A DNA stretch of 64,000 bases. Source: Nocardia vaccinii NBRC 15922 (GTDB taxonomy: Bacteria > Actinomycetota > Actinomycetes > Mycobacteriales > Mycobacteriaceae). The notes under the pieces were generated by a model, which did no database searches, had not been told where the DNA came from, and saw only the letters and a program-made list of their open reading frames with translations. Below, one piece after another: positions 8,108 through 17,300 of the stretch (position 1 is its first letter; each line of letters starts with the position of its first letter). The DNA lies in contig NZ_BDCC01000021.1 of NCBI RefSeq assembly GCF_001613305.1, positions 23,768-87,767 on the forward strand, given 5' to 3'. The position numbers and the translations under genes were made by a program.

Positions 8108-8183
8108 GATCGGTTTCGCGACACCGCCCGCCGATGTGTTGACTCTCAGGTCGGTCGTTCACTTCGCTGTCGATCAATCGTGT
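8108..8183. repeat. copy A of an intergenic repeat module
   Basis: Contains GATCGGTTT followed by CGCGACA at 8108, and 61 bp later GTCGATCAATCGTGT at 8169-8183. The same two blocks, 62 bp apart, recur at 10276-10352. See the second copy. Confidence 0.55.
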
Positions 8184-8262
8184 GGGGAAGTGCACGAGAT
8201 CGAGTTTCCAGTCGGTGGCGGCTGTCGTCGGGTCTTCTGTGCTGGAGTGGCCGTTCGCGTTC

Positions 8263-8964
8263 CTACTTGAGGATTTCCAGCATCCGGTTTCCCAGAACCG
8301 CAGCGGAGTGGGGGTTCTGGCCGGTGACGAGGTTGCGGTCCTCGACCATGTACGGCTCCCAGATGGGGCCGCGGCTGTAATTGACCTTGACCTTCTCCTT
8401 CAGATCCGTCTCCAGCAGCCACGTGGCCCGCGAGGCGAGGCCGACGGCCTCTTCCTCCTCATTGGAGAAACCGGTGACGTTGTAGCCCTGGAACGGCGAC
8501 ACGCCGTGGATCCTGGTGGCCAGCATCGCGGACGGCGCGTGGCAGACGATGAACAGCGGGTTGCCCGACTCCAGCTGCGCCGTAAGCAACCGACCCGCAT
8601 CGGCATCGAACGCCAGATCGGCCATGGGGCCGTGGCCGCCGGGCAGGTAGACCGCCACATAGTCCTCCAGGCGCACGTTCGACAGCGCGAGCGGCCGCCG
8701 CATCGCCTCCGCGTCGCGGATGATCGCCTCCAGGTCCAGCGCGCCCTGCTCGCCTCCCGCCATCGAAGGACGAAGGCTCATCATGTCGACGTTCGGTGTA
8801 GTACCGCCCGGAGTGGCGACAACGACTTCGTAGCCTGCGTCGGTGAGCATCTTGTACGGGTTGGCGAACTCCTCGGCCCAGTAACCGGTCGCATACCGCG
8901 TACCGTCCTTGAGCACCCAGTACGTGGCCCCGCTCACGATGAACAAGATCTTCGGTTTCGACAT
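8263..8964 (-). CDS. DJ-1/PfpI-family protein (Hsp31-like class I glutamine amidotransferase fold)
   Basis: 233 residues from the ATG at 8964, which has GAGAGGAG about 6 bp upstream. A longer start at 9030 lacks similarity. The catalytic Cys sits in the elbow FIVCHAPSAML, with the partner Glu region WAEEFANPY near residue 30. The pattern EDYVAVYLPGGHGPM is characteristic of the Hsp31/HchA-like branch of DJ-1 proteins. Members act as glyoxalase III, deglycase-like or holding chaperone proteins in stress. The gene points away from the deazaflavin-dependent oxidoreductase next door. Confidence 0.85.
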   Translation of the reverse strand: MSKPKILFIVSGATYWVLKDGTRYATGYWAEEFANPYKMLTDAGYEVVVATPGGTTPNVDMMSLRPSMAGGEQGALDLEAIIRDAEAMRRPLALSNVRLEDYVAVYLPGGHGPMADLAFDADAGRLLTAQLESGNPLFIVCHAPSAMLATRIHGVSPFQGYNVTGFSNEEEEAVGLASRATWLLETDLKEKVKVNYSRGPIWEPYMVEDRNLVTGQNPHSAAVLGNRMLEILK

Positions 8965-9271
8965 CACACACTCCTCTCCCATCGGCGGTCCCTCCTCCAG
9001 CCTGACACCCGGAACCGTCCCGGCGCTCATGCCTGACAGTCTTGAAACCTTGGATTCGAGACAGACTCGCGTATGTGCCGCGTGGCGGCGAAGCGGCAGG
9101 TCATCGAGTCTCGGAACCTTGTCTGGCTATAGGAGGCCTGAGAAGCGGCATCTGGCATCGGAGTCGGGTCCGCTACGGGCGCCACCAATATTTATGTCGC
9201 CGTGGTGTCGATCGGCGCGGTCACCGGACGTCGGACAGTGACAGATCCCGATGACGACAGGAGCGATTCCC
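8965..9271. other. divergent intergenic region
   Basis: Separates the DJ-1 gene (minus) from the oxidoreductase gene (plus) and must hold both promoters. No gene and no clear operator were identified. Confidence 0.4.
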
Positions 9272-9739
9272 ATGTCCAGCCACACACTTCCCGACATTTC
9301 CCCCCACTTGGCACGCACCGACCCTCTCGCCATGGAGAAGTTCAATCAGCTGCTGATTGCGCAGTACCTGGCCAACAACGGCCGACTGACAGGACTGTTC
9401 GAACACGTGCCAGTGCTGCTGCTCACCACCGTCGGCGCGAAGACCGGCCGGGCCCGGACAACGCCGCTCACCTACCTGCGTGAGGGTGCGGACTACGTGG
9501 TGATGGCGTCCAAGTCCGGTGCCCCGGTCAATCCGGCGTGGTATCACAACCTGATGGCGGCAGGGACTGCCAGCGTGCGGGTAGGGCCGGAATCCTTCCA
9601 GGTCCAGGCGATCGATACCGAAGGCGGCGAACGGGACCGGTTGTTCGAGGAGATGGCCCGGCTCAACCCGGCAGCATCGGAATACCGGCAGGTCACCACC
9701 CGGCAGATTCCGATGATCGTGCTGCGCCGCATCGACTGA
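9272..9739 (+). CDS. deazaflavin (F420)-dependent nitroreductase family protein
   Basis: 155 residues from ATG 9272 (CAGGAG about 8 bp upstream; the ATG at 9251 has no site). The fold signature is clear: VLLLTTVGAKTGRARTTPLTY at about residues 48-68, YVVMASKSGAPVNPAWYHNL and then RVGPESFQV, as in the Ddn/DUF385 family. Mycobacterial Ddn uses reduced F420 to reduce quinones and nitroimidazoles. The physiological substrate here is unknown. It is followed after 112 bp by an EthD-like gene with the same ribosome-site layout. Confidence 0.87.
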   Translation: MSSHTLPDISPHLARTDPLAMEKFNQLLIAQYLANNGRLTGLFEHVPVLLLTTVGAKTGRARTTPLTYLREGADYVVMASKSGAPVNPAWYHNLMAAGTASVRVGPESFQVQAIDTEGGERDRLFEEMARLNPAASEYRQVTTRQIPMIVLRRID

Positions 9740-9850
9740 ACAGAACCGATCCCTGGACCATTGTCGATACCGTTGTCCGCCGTTCGTCGGTTTACCGAGC
9801 CGACCGAACACACTGCGGCCGGTCCCGCCACGACCACAGGAGTTGAACCC

Positions 9851-10198
9851 GTGAGCACGCCAGCAGAAGCCCACAAGGCCACCAAAAAGACTGCACGATT
9901 CATCGTGATGTATGACACGCCGTCGGACATCGAGGCATTCGAACGCCACTACCGCGAGGTCCACATCCCCCTGGCCAACCAACTACCCGGGCTGCGGCGA
10001 TACACCACCAGCCACAACGCCACACCGGTGATCGGCGAACCCTACTACCTCGTCGCCATGCTCGACTGGGACGACATCGGCGCCCTCGGCGCCGCATTCG
10101 GATCCGACATCGGCCAGCAGACAGCCCAAGACGTCACCAACAACCTGGTCCCCTACGCGACCATACGCAGCATGATCCTGCAACTCGACGACAAGTAA
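9851..10198 (+). CDS. EthD-family protein
   Basis: 115 residues from GTG 9851, with CAGGAG about 8 bp upstream exactly as in the preceding gene. The body matches the EthD ferredoxin-like fold: RFIVMYDTPSDIEAFERHYREVH, then HIPLANQLPGLRRYTTS. EthD proteins are small dimeric alpha/beta-barrel proteins associated with oxidative degradation or polyketide tailoring. Proximity to the F420-type reductase suggests a shared detoxification role, which is inference. Confidence 0.85.
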   Translation: MSTPAEAHKATKKTARFIVMYDTPSDIEAFERHYREVHIPLANQLPGLRRYTTSHNATPVIGEPYYLVAMLDWDDIGALGAAFGSDIGQQTAQDVTNNLVPYATIRSMILQLDDK

Positions 10199-10275
10199 CC
10201 ACGCGATTCCGTCGCGCTGCGCGAACTGGACGCCCGACTCGTCGCCCACAGCCTCTTTCGAACTGTCTCGATAAT

Positions 10276-10352
10276 GATCGGTTTCACGACATCTGCCCGT
10301 GATCACGAGGAACTCCTGCTCGGTTGCCCCGTGTGGTGTCGATCAATCGTGT
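10276..10352. repeat. copy B of the intergenic repeat module
   Basis: GATCGGTTT followed by CACGACA at 10276, and GTCGATCAATCGTGT at 10338-10352, matches copy A at 8108-8183 in sequence and almost exactly in spacing (62 versus 61 bp). The bases between the blocks are less conserved. The copies lie in direct orientation and flank the DJ-1, F420 oxidoreductase and EthD genes. Confidence 0.55.
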
Positions 10353-10430
10353 CGGAAACCGTGGTGGGAGCAGGGCTCTCGACTGCGGGCGTCGGGCTCC
10401 TCTCGAACTGAGGGGCTGGTTCTGTCGGAG

Positions 10431-10718
10431 TCAGGGGTTTCGCCGGGGGTGCGGGAGTGCTTGGTGGGGTTTCGCTGGCGTTGGCTGGCTGGGGTACCTG
10501 TTTCTGCTCGGGTAGTCGTGTCCAAGCATCGTCATGGCGGCGGCTCGCCGGGGCTCGTTCCGGGTGAAGAGTGCGACCGGTACGGCCAGGAGCGTGCAGA
10601 AGAGCTGGGCCAACCCGTTGGCGAGTTCGGCCGGGCCTTGCCGGAGCAGCAGGTATCCGAGCCGGCCGATCCCGCTGGTTCCCGCCACCGCCGTTGCGAC
10701 ACTGGCGATTTCGTTCAC
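10431..10718 (-). CDS. hypothetical protein with one hydrophobic segment
   Basis: 95 residues from a GTG start. Third codon positions are mostly G or C, as expected for coding DNA here. Residues about 5-55 are moderately hydrophobic (GIGRLGYLLL, LFCTLLAVPVALF) and the last 30 are Pro-rich and basic. No ribosome site stands out and no family was recognised. It fills an otherwise empty 640-bp gap downstream of ilvA. Confidence 0.35.
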   Translation of the reverse strand: MNEIASVATAVAGTSGIGRLGYLLLRQGPAELANGLAQLFCTLLAVPVALFTRNEPRRAAAMTMLGHDYPSRNRYPSQPTPAKPHQALPHPRRNP

Positions 10719-10839
10719 TGTGGTGTCAGGTGCGGTTGATCGGTCGACGACGCGAGCCGGCCCCGCCCGCGGCTCGAGGTGTTGCGTTCCGGGCTCCGGT
10801 TGAAGCGTGAGCCGAGGGCGGGCGGCAGGTTGCCGCGTA

Positions 10840-12195
10840 TCAGGTGAGGTAGCGGTAGACCGGGGAGTTGGGGTCCAGCCGTTCGCATTGCAGCGGGGAG
10901 GCGTGCATGCGGACCAGGAGGGGTTGCAGGGCGTCCGGGGAGCCCAGTTGGACGCCCACCAGGGCCGCGCCCGTTTCGCGGTTGTTGCGTTTGACGTATT
11001 CGAAGAGGGTGATGTCGTCGTCGGGGCCCAGGACCTGGTCCAGGAAGCGGCGCAGGGCGCCGGGCTCCTGGGGGAAGTCCACCAGGAAATAGTGTTTCAG
11101 GCCCTGATGGACGAGGGAACGCTCGATGACCTCGCCGTAGCGTGAGACGTCGTTGTTGCCGCCGGAGATCAGGCACACCACCGTCGAGCCGGGAGTGATG
11201 TCGATCTCGGCGAGCGCGGCCACCGACAGTGCGCCCGCCGGTTCGGCGATGATGCCCTCGTTCTGGTACAGCTCCAGCATGGCCGTGCAGATCGCACCCT
11301 CGTCGACCAGCATCATCCGGAAAGAACCTGCGCCCCTGGGGGATTCGGTCGCGGTGAGCAGTGGGAGGGAGGCGTGCGAGACGACCCGGCCGCCGAAACT
11401 CGTGACCGCGGCGTAGGGCAGATCGCCGATCCGCCGCACCGCGGCGCCGTCGACGAAGGGGTCGACCTCGGGCAGCGTCACCGGTCCACCGGCCACCAGC
11501 GCCGCGGTCATCGAGGCCGCGCCCGCGGGTTCGACCGCGAGAATCGCCGTGGCGGGCGAACGTTCGCGCAGATACGTGCCGATTCCGGCCAGGCAGCCAC
11601 CGCCGCCGACCGGGACGATCACCAGATCCGGTGTGCGGCCGAGTTGTTCGAGGATTTCGGCGGCGATGGTGCCCTGCCCGGCGGCGGTGCGGGGATCGTC
11701 GAAGGGCGGCACCATCGTCGCGCCGGTGCGTGCGACGTCGGCGGCGGCCTCCGCGGCCGCGGCGTCGAAAGTGTCGCCGACCGCGATCAGTTCCACGAAT
11801 TCGCCGCCGTGCGCGCGGATTCGATCGCGCTTCTGCTTCGGGGTGGTCCTCGGCACGTAGATGCGGCCGGTGATACCCATCGCGCGGCAGGCGAATGCGA
11901 CGCCCTGGGCATGATTTCCGGCGCTGGCGGTCACCACCCCGGCTGCCCGTTCGGCGTCGGTGAGTTGGACGATCAGGTTGTAGGCGCCGCGCAGTTTGTA
12001 GGAGCGCACGGCCGTGAGGTCTTCGCGCTTGACGTAGACCTCCGCGCCGGACAGCGCCGAGAGCCGCTCGATCCGCTGTAGTGGGGTGGGCTCGATGATG
12101 TCGGAAATTCGCTTGGCGGCAGCATCGATCTCGTCCGCGCTCAGTTCGGGCAGCGGACCGGACAACTTCTCTGCGACATCAAGCGGTTCGGACAC
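10840..12195 (-). CDS. ilvA: threonine ammonia-lyase (biosynthetic threonine dehydratase)
   Basis: Converts L-threonine to 2-oxobutyrate, the first step toward isoleucine, using PLP. Lys67 in SYKLRGAYN is the Schiff-base lysine; SAGNHAQG and the glycine loop VPVGGGGCLAG bind PLP. One ACT-like regulatory domain (about residues 365-451) follows, as in actinobacterial IlvA. The 451-residue length exceeds what I recall for M. tuberculosis IlvA by about 22, and the excess appears to lie at residues 273-296, just before VDEGAICTAMLELYQNEGI. The upstream gap to 12424 contains a strong palindrome. Confidence 0.95.
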   Translation of the reverse strand: MSEPLDVAEKLSGPLPELSADEIDAAAKRISDIIEPTPLQRIERLSALSGAEVYVKREDLTAVRSYKLRGAYNLIVQLTDAERAAGVVTASAGNHAQGVAFACRAMGITGRIYVPRTTPKQKRDRIRAHGGEFVELIAVGDTFDAAAAEAAADVARTGATMVPPFDDPRTAAGQGTIAAEILEQLGRTPDLVIVPVGGGGCLAGIGTYLRERSPATAILAVEPAGAASMTAALVAGGPVTLPEVDPFVDGAAVRRIGDLPYAAVTSFGGRVVSHASLPLLTATESPRGAGSFRMMLVDEGAICTAMLELYQNEGIIAEPAGALSVAALAEIDITPGSTVVCLISGGNNDVSRYGEVIERSLVHQGLKHYFLVDFPQEPGALRRFLDQVLGPDDDITLFEYVKRNNRETGAALVGVQLGSPDALQPLLVRMHASPLQCERLDPNSPVYRYLT

Positions 12196-12380
12196 CCGAA
12201 CATGCTATCCGGGCCCCGAACCGGTGTGACGTGCGCCCATCGGCTGCGCAGGGGCGGCAGCGCCGAATCTCCGAAACCGCGGTGACCTGGGCGGATATTC
12301 GTCCGCTCCGGGATCGCGCAGCGCTGCGCGAGTGCGGCCGTACACGCCGGGGTGCACAGGCGAGCAGTGTTTCCGCATGG

Positions 12381-12400
12381 AAGTTCGGTAGACCGAACTT
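12381..12400. promoter_or_regulatory. perfect 9-2-9 palindrome, candidate operator
   Basis: The arms AAGTTCGGT and ACCGAACTT match perfectly around two bases. The site lies 24 bp upstream of the small membrane gene's ATG and about 185 bp upstream of ilvA, inside a divergent region. This size and symmetry suit a dimeric repressor. Confidence 0.6.
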
Positions 12401-12423
12401 GGAGTTCCGTGTACCCTGACGAG

Positions 12424-12657
12424 ATGGCAGTGGTGAACCCTGAGCGAACCGTCCACCGCGGCGCGCGGACGGTCGATATCGCCGGTGCGCAGTGGCCGCT
12501 GTACAAGCTCGAGGCGTTGGCCTCGGGGTTGTTCGTCGGTCTGGTATTGGGGCTGGTCACCGGATCCGTGCAGGTCGCCGTGCTCGTCGCCGCAACGGTG
12601 GCCGCGCTGCGCTGGACAGTCGCCGCGGTCGGTCATCTGGTTCGCCCGGTCTCCTGA
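12424..12657 (+). CDS. small membrane protein
   Basis: 77 residues from ATG 12424. A short N-terminal tail is followed by two transmembrane segments (about residues 28-47 and 50-70: LASGLFVGLVLGLVTGSVQVAVLVA). No Shine-Dalgarno sequence is obvious; a short-leader transcript starting just after the palindrome is possible. It is divergent from ilvA. Function unknown. Confidence 0.65.
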   Translation: MAVVNPERTVHRGARTVDIAGAQWPLYKLEALASGLFVGLVLGLVTGSVQVAVLVAATVAALRWTVAAVGHLVRPVS

Positions 12658-13177
12658 CTTCGGCTCGTCGGCCGGGGTTTACTTCGCATCCTCCGGTTCG
12701 CCGAATGCTACGCCGCAGGAACGCGGCATGACGCGCGTATGCGCGGACTCGCGGTGATCGCAGGCCATGGTCCCGGGGCCTATAGGTGGGCGGGTTCGGA
12801 CATGCGCGGGGTGGCGGTTTGCGCCGCCGCTCGGCTGATTCGACGCGACCGGATGGTCGAGCGGGTCGTCTCGCGGACGGTTCGTCGTGCCGGCGAAACG
12901 CCGCGACTATCTGAAGTGTGAATGAGATCGACTGTGGCGCAGTGTTTTTCGAGCCTTCCCTGATTCCGTTTGCGAGGTTCCGCGATCAGCGGAGCTGTGA
13001 TCGCTAACATTCATCCGTCCGGAATTCCCCTCGTGGCGACGGGAGAACCAGTGCCTCCGGCATCGCTTGAGGCGCATGGTGTTTCACTCCGAGCCGGGCG
13101 GGCAGCGGTACGGATGCATGCGGGCGCTAACCTGAGTCATGGATCGACGCCGGTAGTCCGGCACGGAAGGTGGGGAT
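12658..13177. other. intergenic stretch upstream of the LacI gene
   Basis: About 520 bp with only short frames lacking ribosome sites. It should contain the LacI promoter. No CG-centred LacI-type palindrome was obvious by eye. Confidence 0.4.
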
Positions 13178-14215
13178 GTGAAGGACCGTAGCGGGCGTTC
13201 CCCGGGTAAGCCAGGCCGTCCGGCGGTGATGACGGACGTGGCCAAGCTGGCCGGTGTGTCGCATCAGACCGTCTCGCGCGTGCTGAACGACAGCCCGCAG
13301 GTGCGCGCCGAAACGCGCGAACGCGTCCTGGCCGCCGTCGAAGCGCTGGGATATCGCCCCAACGCGATGGCCCGCGGCCTGGTCAGCCGGCGTTCGAAGG
13401 TCCTCGGCGTGGTCACCTTCGACACCGTGCTGTTCGGTCCGGCATCGATGATGCTGGGTATCGAAAGGGCGGCGCGCGCGGCCGGTTACGGCGTCAGTAT
13501 CGCCACCTTGGAGACCGTGGACCGGCCCAGTGTGCTGGCCGCGGTCAACACCCTCGCCGATCAAGGCGTCGACGGCGTGATCGTCATCGCGCCGCAGCAG
13601 ACCACCGCGGCCGCGTTGCACTCGATGCCCCGCCAACTGGTCGTGGTCGCCGTCGAGGCCGGTCAGGACGCCGGACTGCCCGCCGCCGCCGTGGACCAGT
13701 TCGAGGGCACTCGCCTGGCCGTGCAACACCTGCTCGACCTCGGGCATCGCACGGTCTGGCACGTCTCCGGCCCGGCCGGTTGGCTCGAGGCGCGCGATCG
13801 TGCCGAGGGCTGGCGGCGCGCGCTGGAGGCGGCCGGTGCGGAGATCCCACCGCTGATCGGCGGCGATTGGAGCGCCCGCTCGGGCTACGAGGCGGGCCTG
13901 GTGCTGGCCGCCCAATCCGGGGTCACCGCGGTCTTCGCCGCCAACGACCAGATGGCCCTGGGCCTGCTGCGTGCGTTCGCCGAACGCGGGATCCGTGTCC
14001 CCGAAGACGTTTCGGTGGTCGGCTTCGACGACATCCCCGAGGCCGCCTACCTGACCCCGCCCCTGACCACCATGCGCCAGGACTTCGACGAGGTCGGCCG
14101 CCGCAGCATGCAACTGCTGTTGCAACTCCTCGAATCCGACACCGACGTCCCCGAACCACCGCCGGTGGTCCCCACTCTCGTCGTCCGCGAAAGCACCGCC
14201 CCGCCCGCACGGTAG
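13178..14215 (+). CDS. LacI/GalR-family transcriptional regulator
   Basis: 345 residues from GTG 13178, with GGAAGG/TGGGG just upstream. The N-terminal helix-turn-helix (VMTDVAKLAGVSHQTVSRVL, about residues 17-36) and hinge (ALGYRPNAMARGL) are classic. The remainder is a periplasmic-binding-protein-like sensor with FAANDQMALGLLRA and VSVVGFDDIPEA, typical of sugar-responsive LacI members. No transporter or sugar enzyme gene is adjacent, so the ligand and target genes cannot be inferred from context; autoregulation is likely for the family. Confidence 0.92.
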   Translation: MKDRSGRSPGKPGRPAVMTDVAKLAGVSHQTVSRVLNDSPQVRAETRERVLAAVEALGYRPNAMARGLVSRRSKVLGVVTFDTVLFGPASMMLGIERAARAAGYGVSIATLETVDRPSVLAAVNTLADQGVDGVIVIAPQQTTAAALHSMPRQLVVVAVEAGQDAGLPAAAVDQFEGTRLAVQHLLDLGHRTVWHVSGPAGWLEARDRAEGWRRALEAAGAEIPPLIGGDWSARSGYEAGLVLAAQSGVTAVFAANDQMALGLLRAFAERGIRVPEDVSVVGFDDIPEAAYLTPPLTTMRQDFDEVGRRSMQLLLQLLESDTDVPEPPPVVPTLVVRESTAPPAR

Positions 14216-14229
14216 CGCCGGTCCGATCC

Positions 14230-14256
14230 GGCTCGGGACTCGGATGGCCCCGAGCC
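14230..14256. terminator. GC-rich hairpin between lacI-type gene and dnaE1
   Basis: Arms GGCTCGGG and CCCGAGCC pair perfectly over 8 bp with an 11-base loop, in the gap between the convergent regulator and dnaE1 genes. No T-run. A bidirectional intrinsic terminator is likely. Confidence 0.5.
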
Positions 14257-14348
14257 TGGGAACGGTTGGCGCAGAACGCGACTCCGATGAAGTCGGACTG
14301 CGCGAGGAGCCCGGTTGCCGATGCGGCCTTCGAACGTGTCCCGGCCCG

Positions 14349-17300
14349 CTAACTCGCCAGGCACCCCGGTCCCAGGAGCGCCTTGAGATCGCCCATCAAC
14401 GCCGAGGACGGCGAAACTCGCAGGTTGTCGGCGACCTTGAGCAGGGTGGTTTTCTCTCGGGAACCGACGTGGCGGATGTGGACGTCGGCGGTGCCGGGGT
14501 GGCTGGACAGGACGCGTTTGAGGGCGCTGACCTTGTCGGGGGTGCACAGGCGGGTCGGGATGGTGACGGCGAGTGGTTTCTCCACGCCGATCGCGGACAG
14601 GTCCGGCACCACGAGATCGTTGGCGATCAGCGAAATGCGGTCGTCGCGGAGCGAGACGCGGGCCTTGACCAGCACGACCGCATCGTCGACGACGTCCATG
14701 CCGTACACCGAATAGGACTGCGGGAAGAACAGCACCTCGATCCCACCGGTGAGATCCTCGAGCTGGGCCGAGGCCCAGGGCAGGCCGTTCTTGTTGACAC
14801 GGCGGTTCACCGAGGCCAGGATGCCGCCGATGGTGACCTGGGCGCCGTCCTTCACATCACCCTGCAGAATCGACGGAATGGGGGTATCCGCCTGTGCCGC
14901 AAGCACATGCTCGACCCCGTTGAGCGGATGCCCGGACACGTACAGGCCCAGCATCTCCCGCTCCAGCGCGAGCTTGTGCTTGGACTCCCACTCCTCGTCG
15001 GGAACCTTTACATCGAAGACCGAGGCCATCGATTCGTCGCTGTCGTCCAGCCCGCCGAACAGGTCGAACTGGCCGATCGCCTCGGCCTTCTTGGTGGACA
15101 TCACCGCGTCGATGGCATCGGAGTGCACCAGCAGCAGACCCTTGCGGGGATGGCCGAGCGAGTCGAAAGCCCCTGCCTTGATGAGGGATTCGGTGACTTT
15201 CTTGGTGCAGGCGACGGTGTCGATCTTGTTGAGATAGTCGGAGAAATCGGTGTACTTCGACTTCTCCTTGCGGGCTGCGATGATCGAGGACACCACGTTC
15301 GCGCCGACGTTGCGCACCGCACCCAGCCCGAAACGGATATCCGCGCCGACCGAGGCGAAGTTGTGCTCGGACTCGTTCACATCCGGCGGCAGCACGGTGA
15401 TCCCCAGGCGGCGGCAGTCGGACAGATAGACCGCGGCCTTGTCCTTGTCGTCGCCGACGCTGGTGAGCAACGCGGCCATGTATTCGGCCGGATAGTTCGC
15501 CTTCAGGTAGGCGGTCCAGTAGGAGACCAGGCCGTAGGCGGCGGCGTGCGATTTGTTGAACGCGTATCCGGCGAACGGAAGGATGGTGTCCCACAGCGCC
15601 TTGATCGAGGCCTTGGAGAATCCGTTCTCCAGCATGCCCTTCTCGAAGCCCTCGAACTCGGCCTCGAGGACCTCGGCCTTCTTCTTACCCATCGCGCGGC
15701 GCAGAATGTCCGCTCGGCCGAGCGAGTATCCGGCCACCTTCTGCGCGACGTGCATGATCTGCTCTTGGTAGACGATCAGGCCGAACGTCTCGCCGAGGAT
15801 GTCCTTCAGCGGCTCCTCGAGCTCCGGATGGATCGGTTTGACCTCTTGCCGGTTGTTCTTGCGGTCGGCGTAGTCGTTGTGCGCGTTCATGCCCATCGGG
15901 CCGGGGCGGTACAGCGCGCCGACCGCCACGATGTCCTCGAACGCGTTGGGCTGCATGCGGCGCAGCAGATCTCGCATGGGTCCACCATCGAGCTGGAACA
16001 CGCCGAGAGTGTCACCGCGCGAAAGCAATTCGAAGGTGGCCGGATCGTCCAGCGGCAGCGTGTCCATATCCAGGTCGATGCCGCGGTTGGCCTTGATGTT
16101 GTCCAGCGCGTCGCCGATCACCGTCAGGTTGCGCAGGCCCAGGAAATCCATCTTCAACAGGCCGATGGCCTCACACGACGGATAGTCCCAGCCGGTGATG
16201 ATCGCGCCGTCCTGCGCGCGCTTCCACACCGGGATCGCGTCGGTGAGCGGCTCGCTGGACATGATGACCGCGCAGGCGTGTACGCCCGCATTGCGGATCA
16301 GGCCCTCGAGCCCCTTGGCCGTCTCGTAGATCTTGGCGATCTCCGGATTGGTCTCGATCAGGGTGCGGACCTCGGCAGCCTCCTTGTACCGCTCGTGTTC
16401 GGGATCGGTGATTCCCGAGACCGAGATGTCCTTGGCCATGATCGGCGGCGGCAGCGCCTTGGTGATCTGGTCGGCGATGGCGAAACCGGGCTGACCGTGC
16501 AGGACTCGGGCCGAATCCTTCAGTGCGGCCTTGGTTTTGATGGTGCCGAAGGTGATGACCTGGGCGACCCGATCGCTGCCCCACTTCTCCGAGGCGTAGC
16601 GCACCATCTCACCGCGACGGCGATCGTCGAAGTCGATATCGATATCCGGCATCGACACGCGCTCGGGGTTCAGGAACCGCTCGAACAACAGACCGTGCGG
16701 CAGCGGGTCGATATTGGTGATGCCCAGCGCGTAGGCGACCAGCGAACCGGCCGCCGAACCACGGCCCGGCCCGACCCGGATGCCGACCTCGCGGGCATGG
16801 TTGATCAGGTCACCGACGACGAGGAAGTAGGCCGGGAAGCCCATCTCCAGGATGACGCCGATCTCGTACTCGACCTGGTCGATGTATTTCTGCGGCGGAC
16901 CATCGGGGAACCGGCGGTCCAGGCCGCGGCGCACCTCCTCGCGCAGCCAGCTGGCCTGGGTGTGCCCTTCGGGCACGGGGAAGATCGGCATCCGGTCCCG
17001 ATGGGTCCACACGTCCTCGTAGGGCTGCACCCGCTCGCCGATCAGGACCGTGTTGTCGCACGCCCCGGGCACCTCGGCATCCCAGATGGCGCGCATCTCG
17101 TCGGCGGATTTGAGGTAGTAGCCGCTGCCGTCGAATTTGAAGCGGGTCGGGTCCGAGAGCGTCTTGCCGGTCTGAATGCACAGCAGCGCTTCGTGGTTCG
17201 TGGAGTCGGACTCGTGCACGTAGTGGCAGTCGTTGGTGGCCAGCGCGGGGATGCCGAGCTTCTTGCCGACCTCCAGCAGACCCTGGCGCACCCGCGTCTC

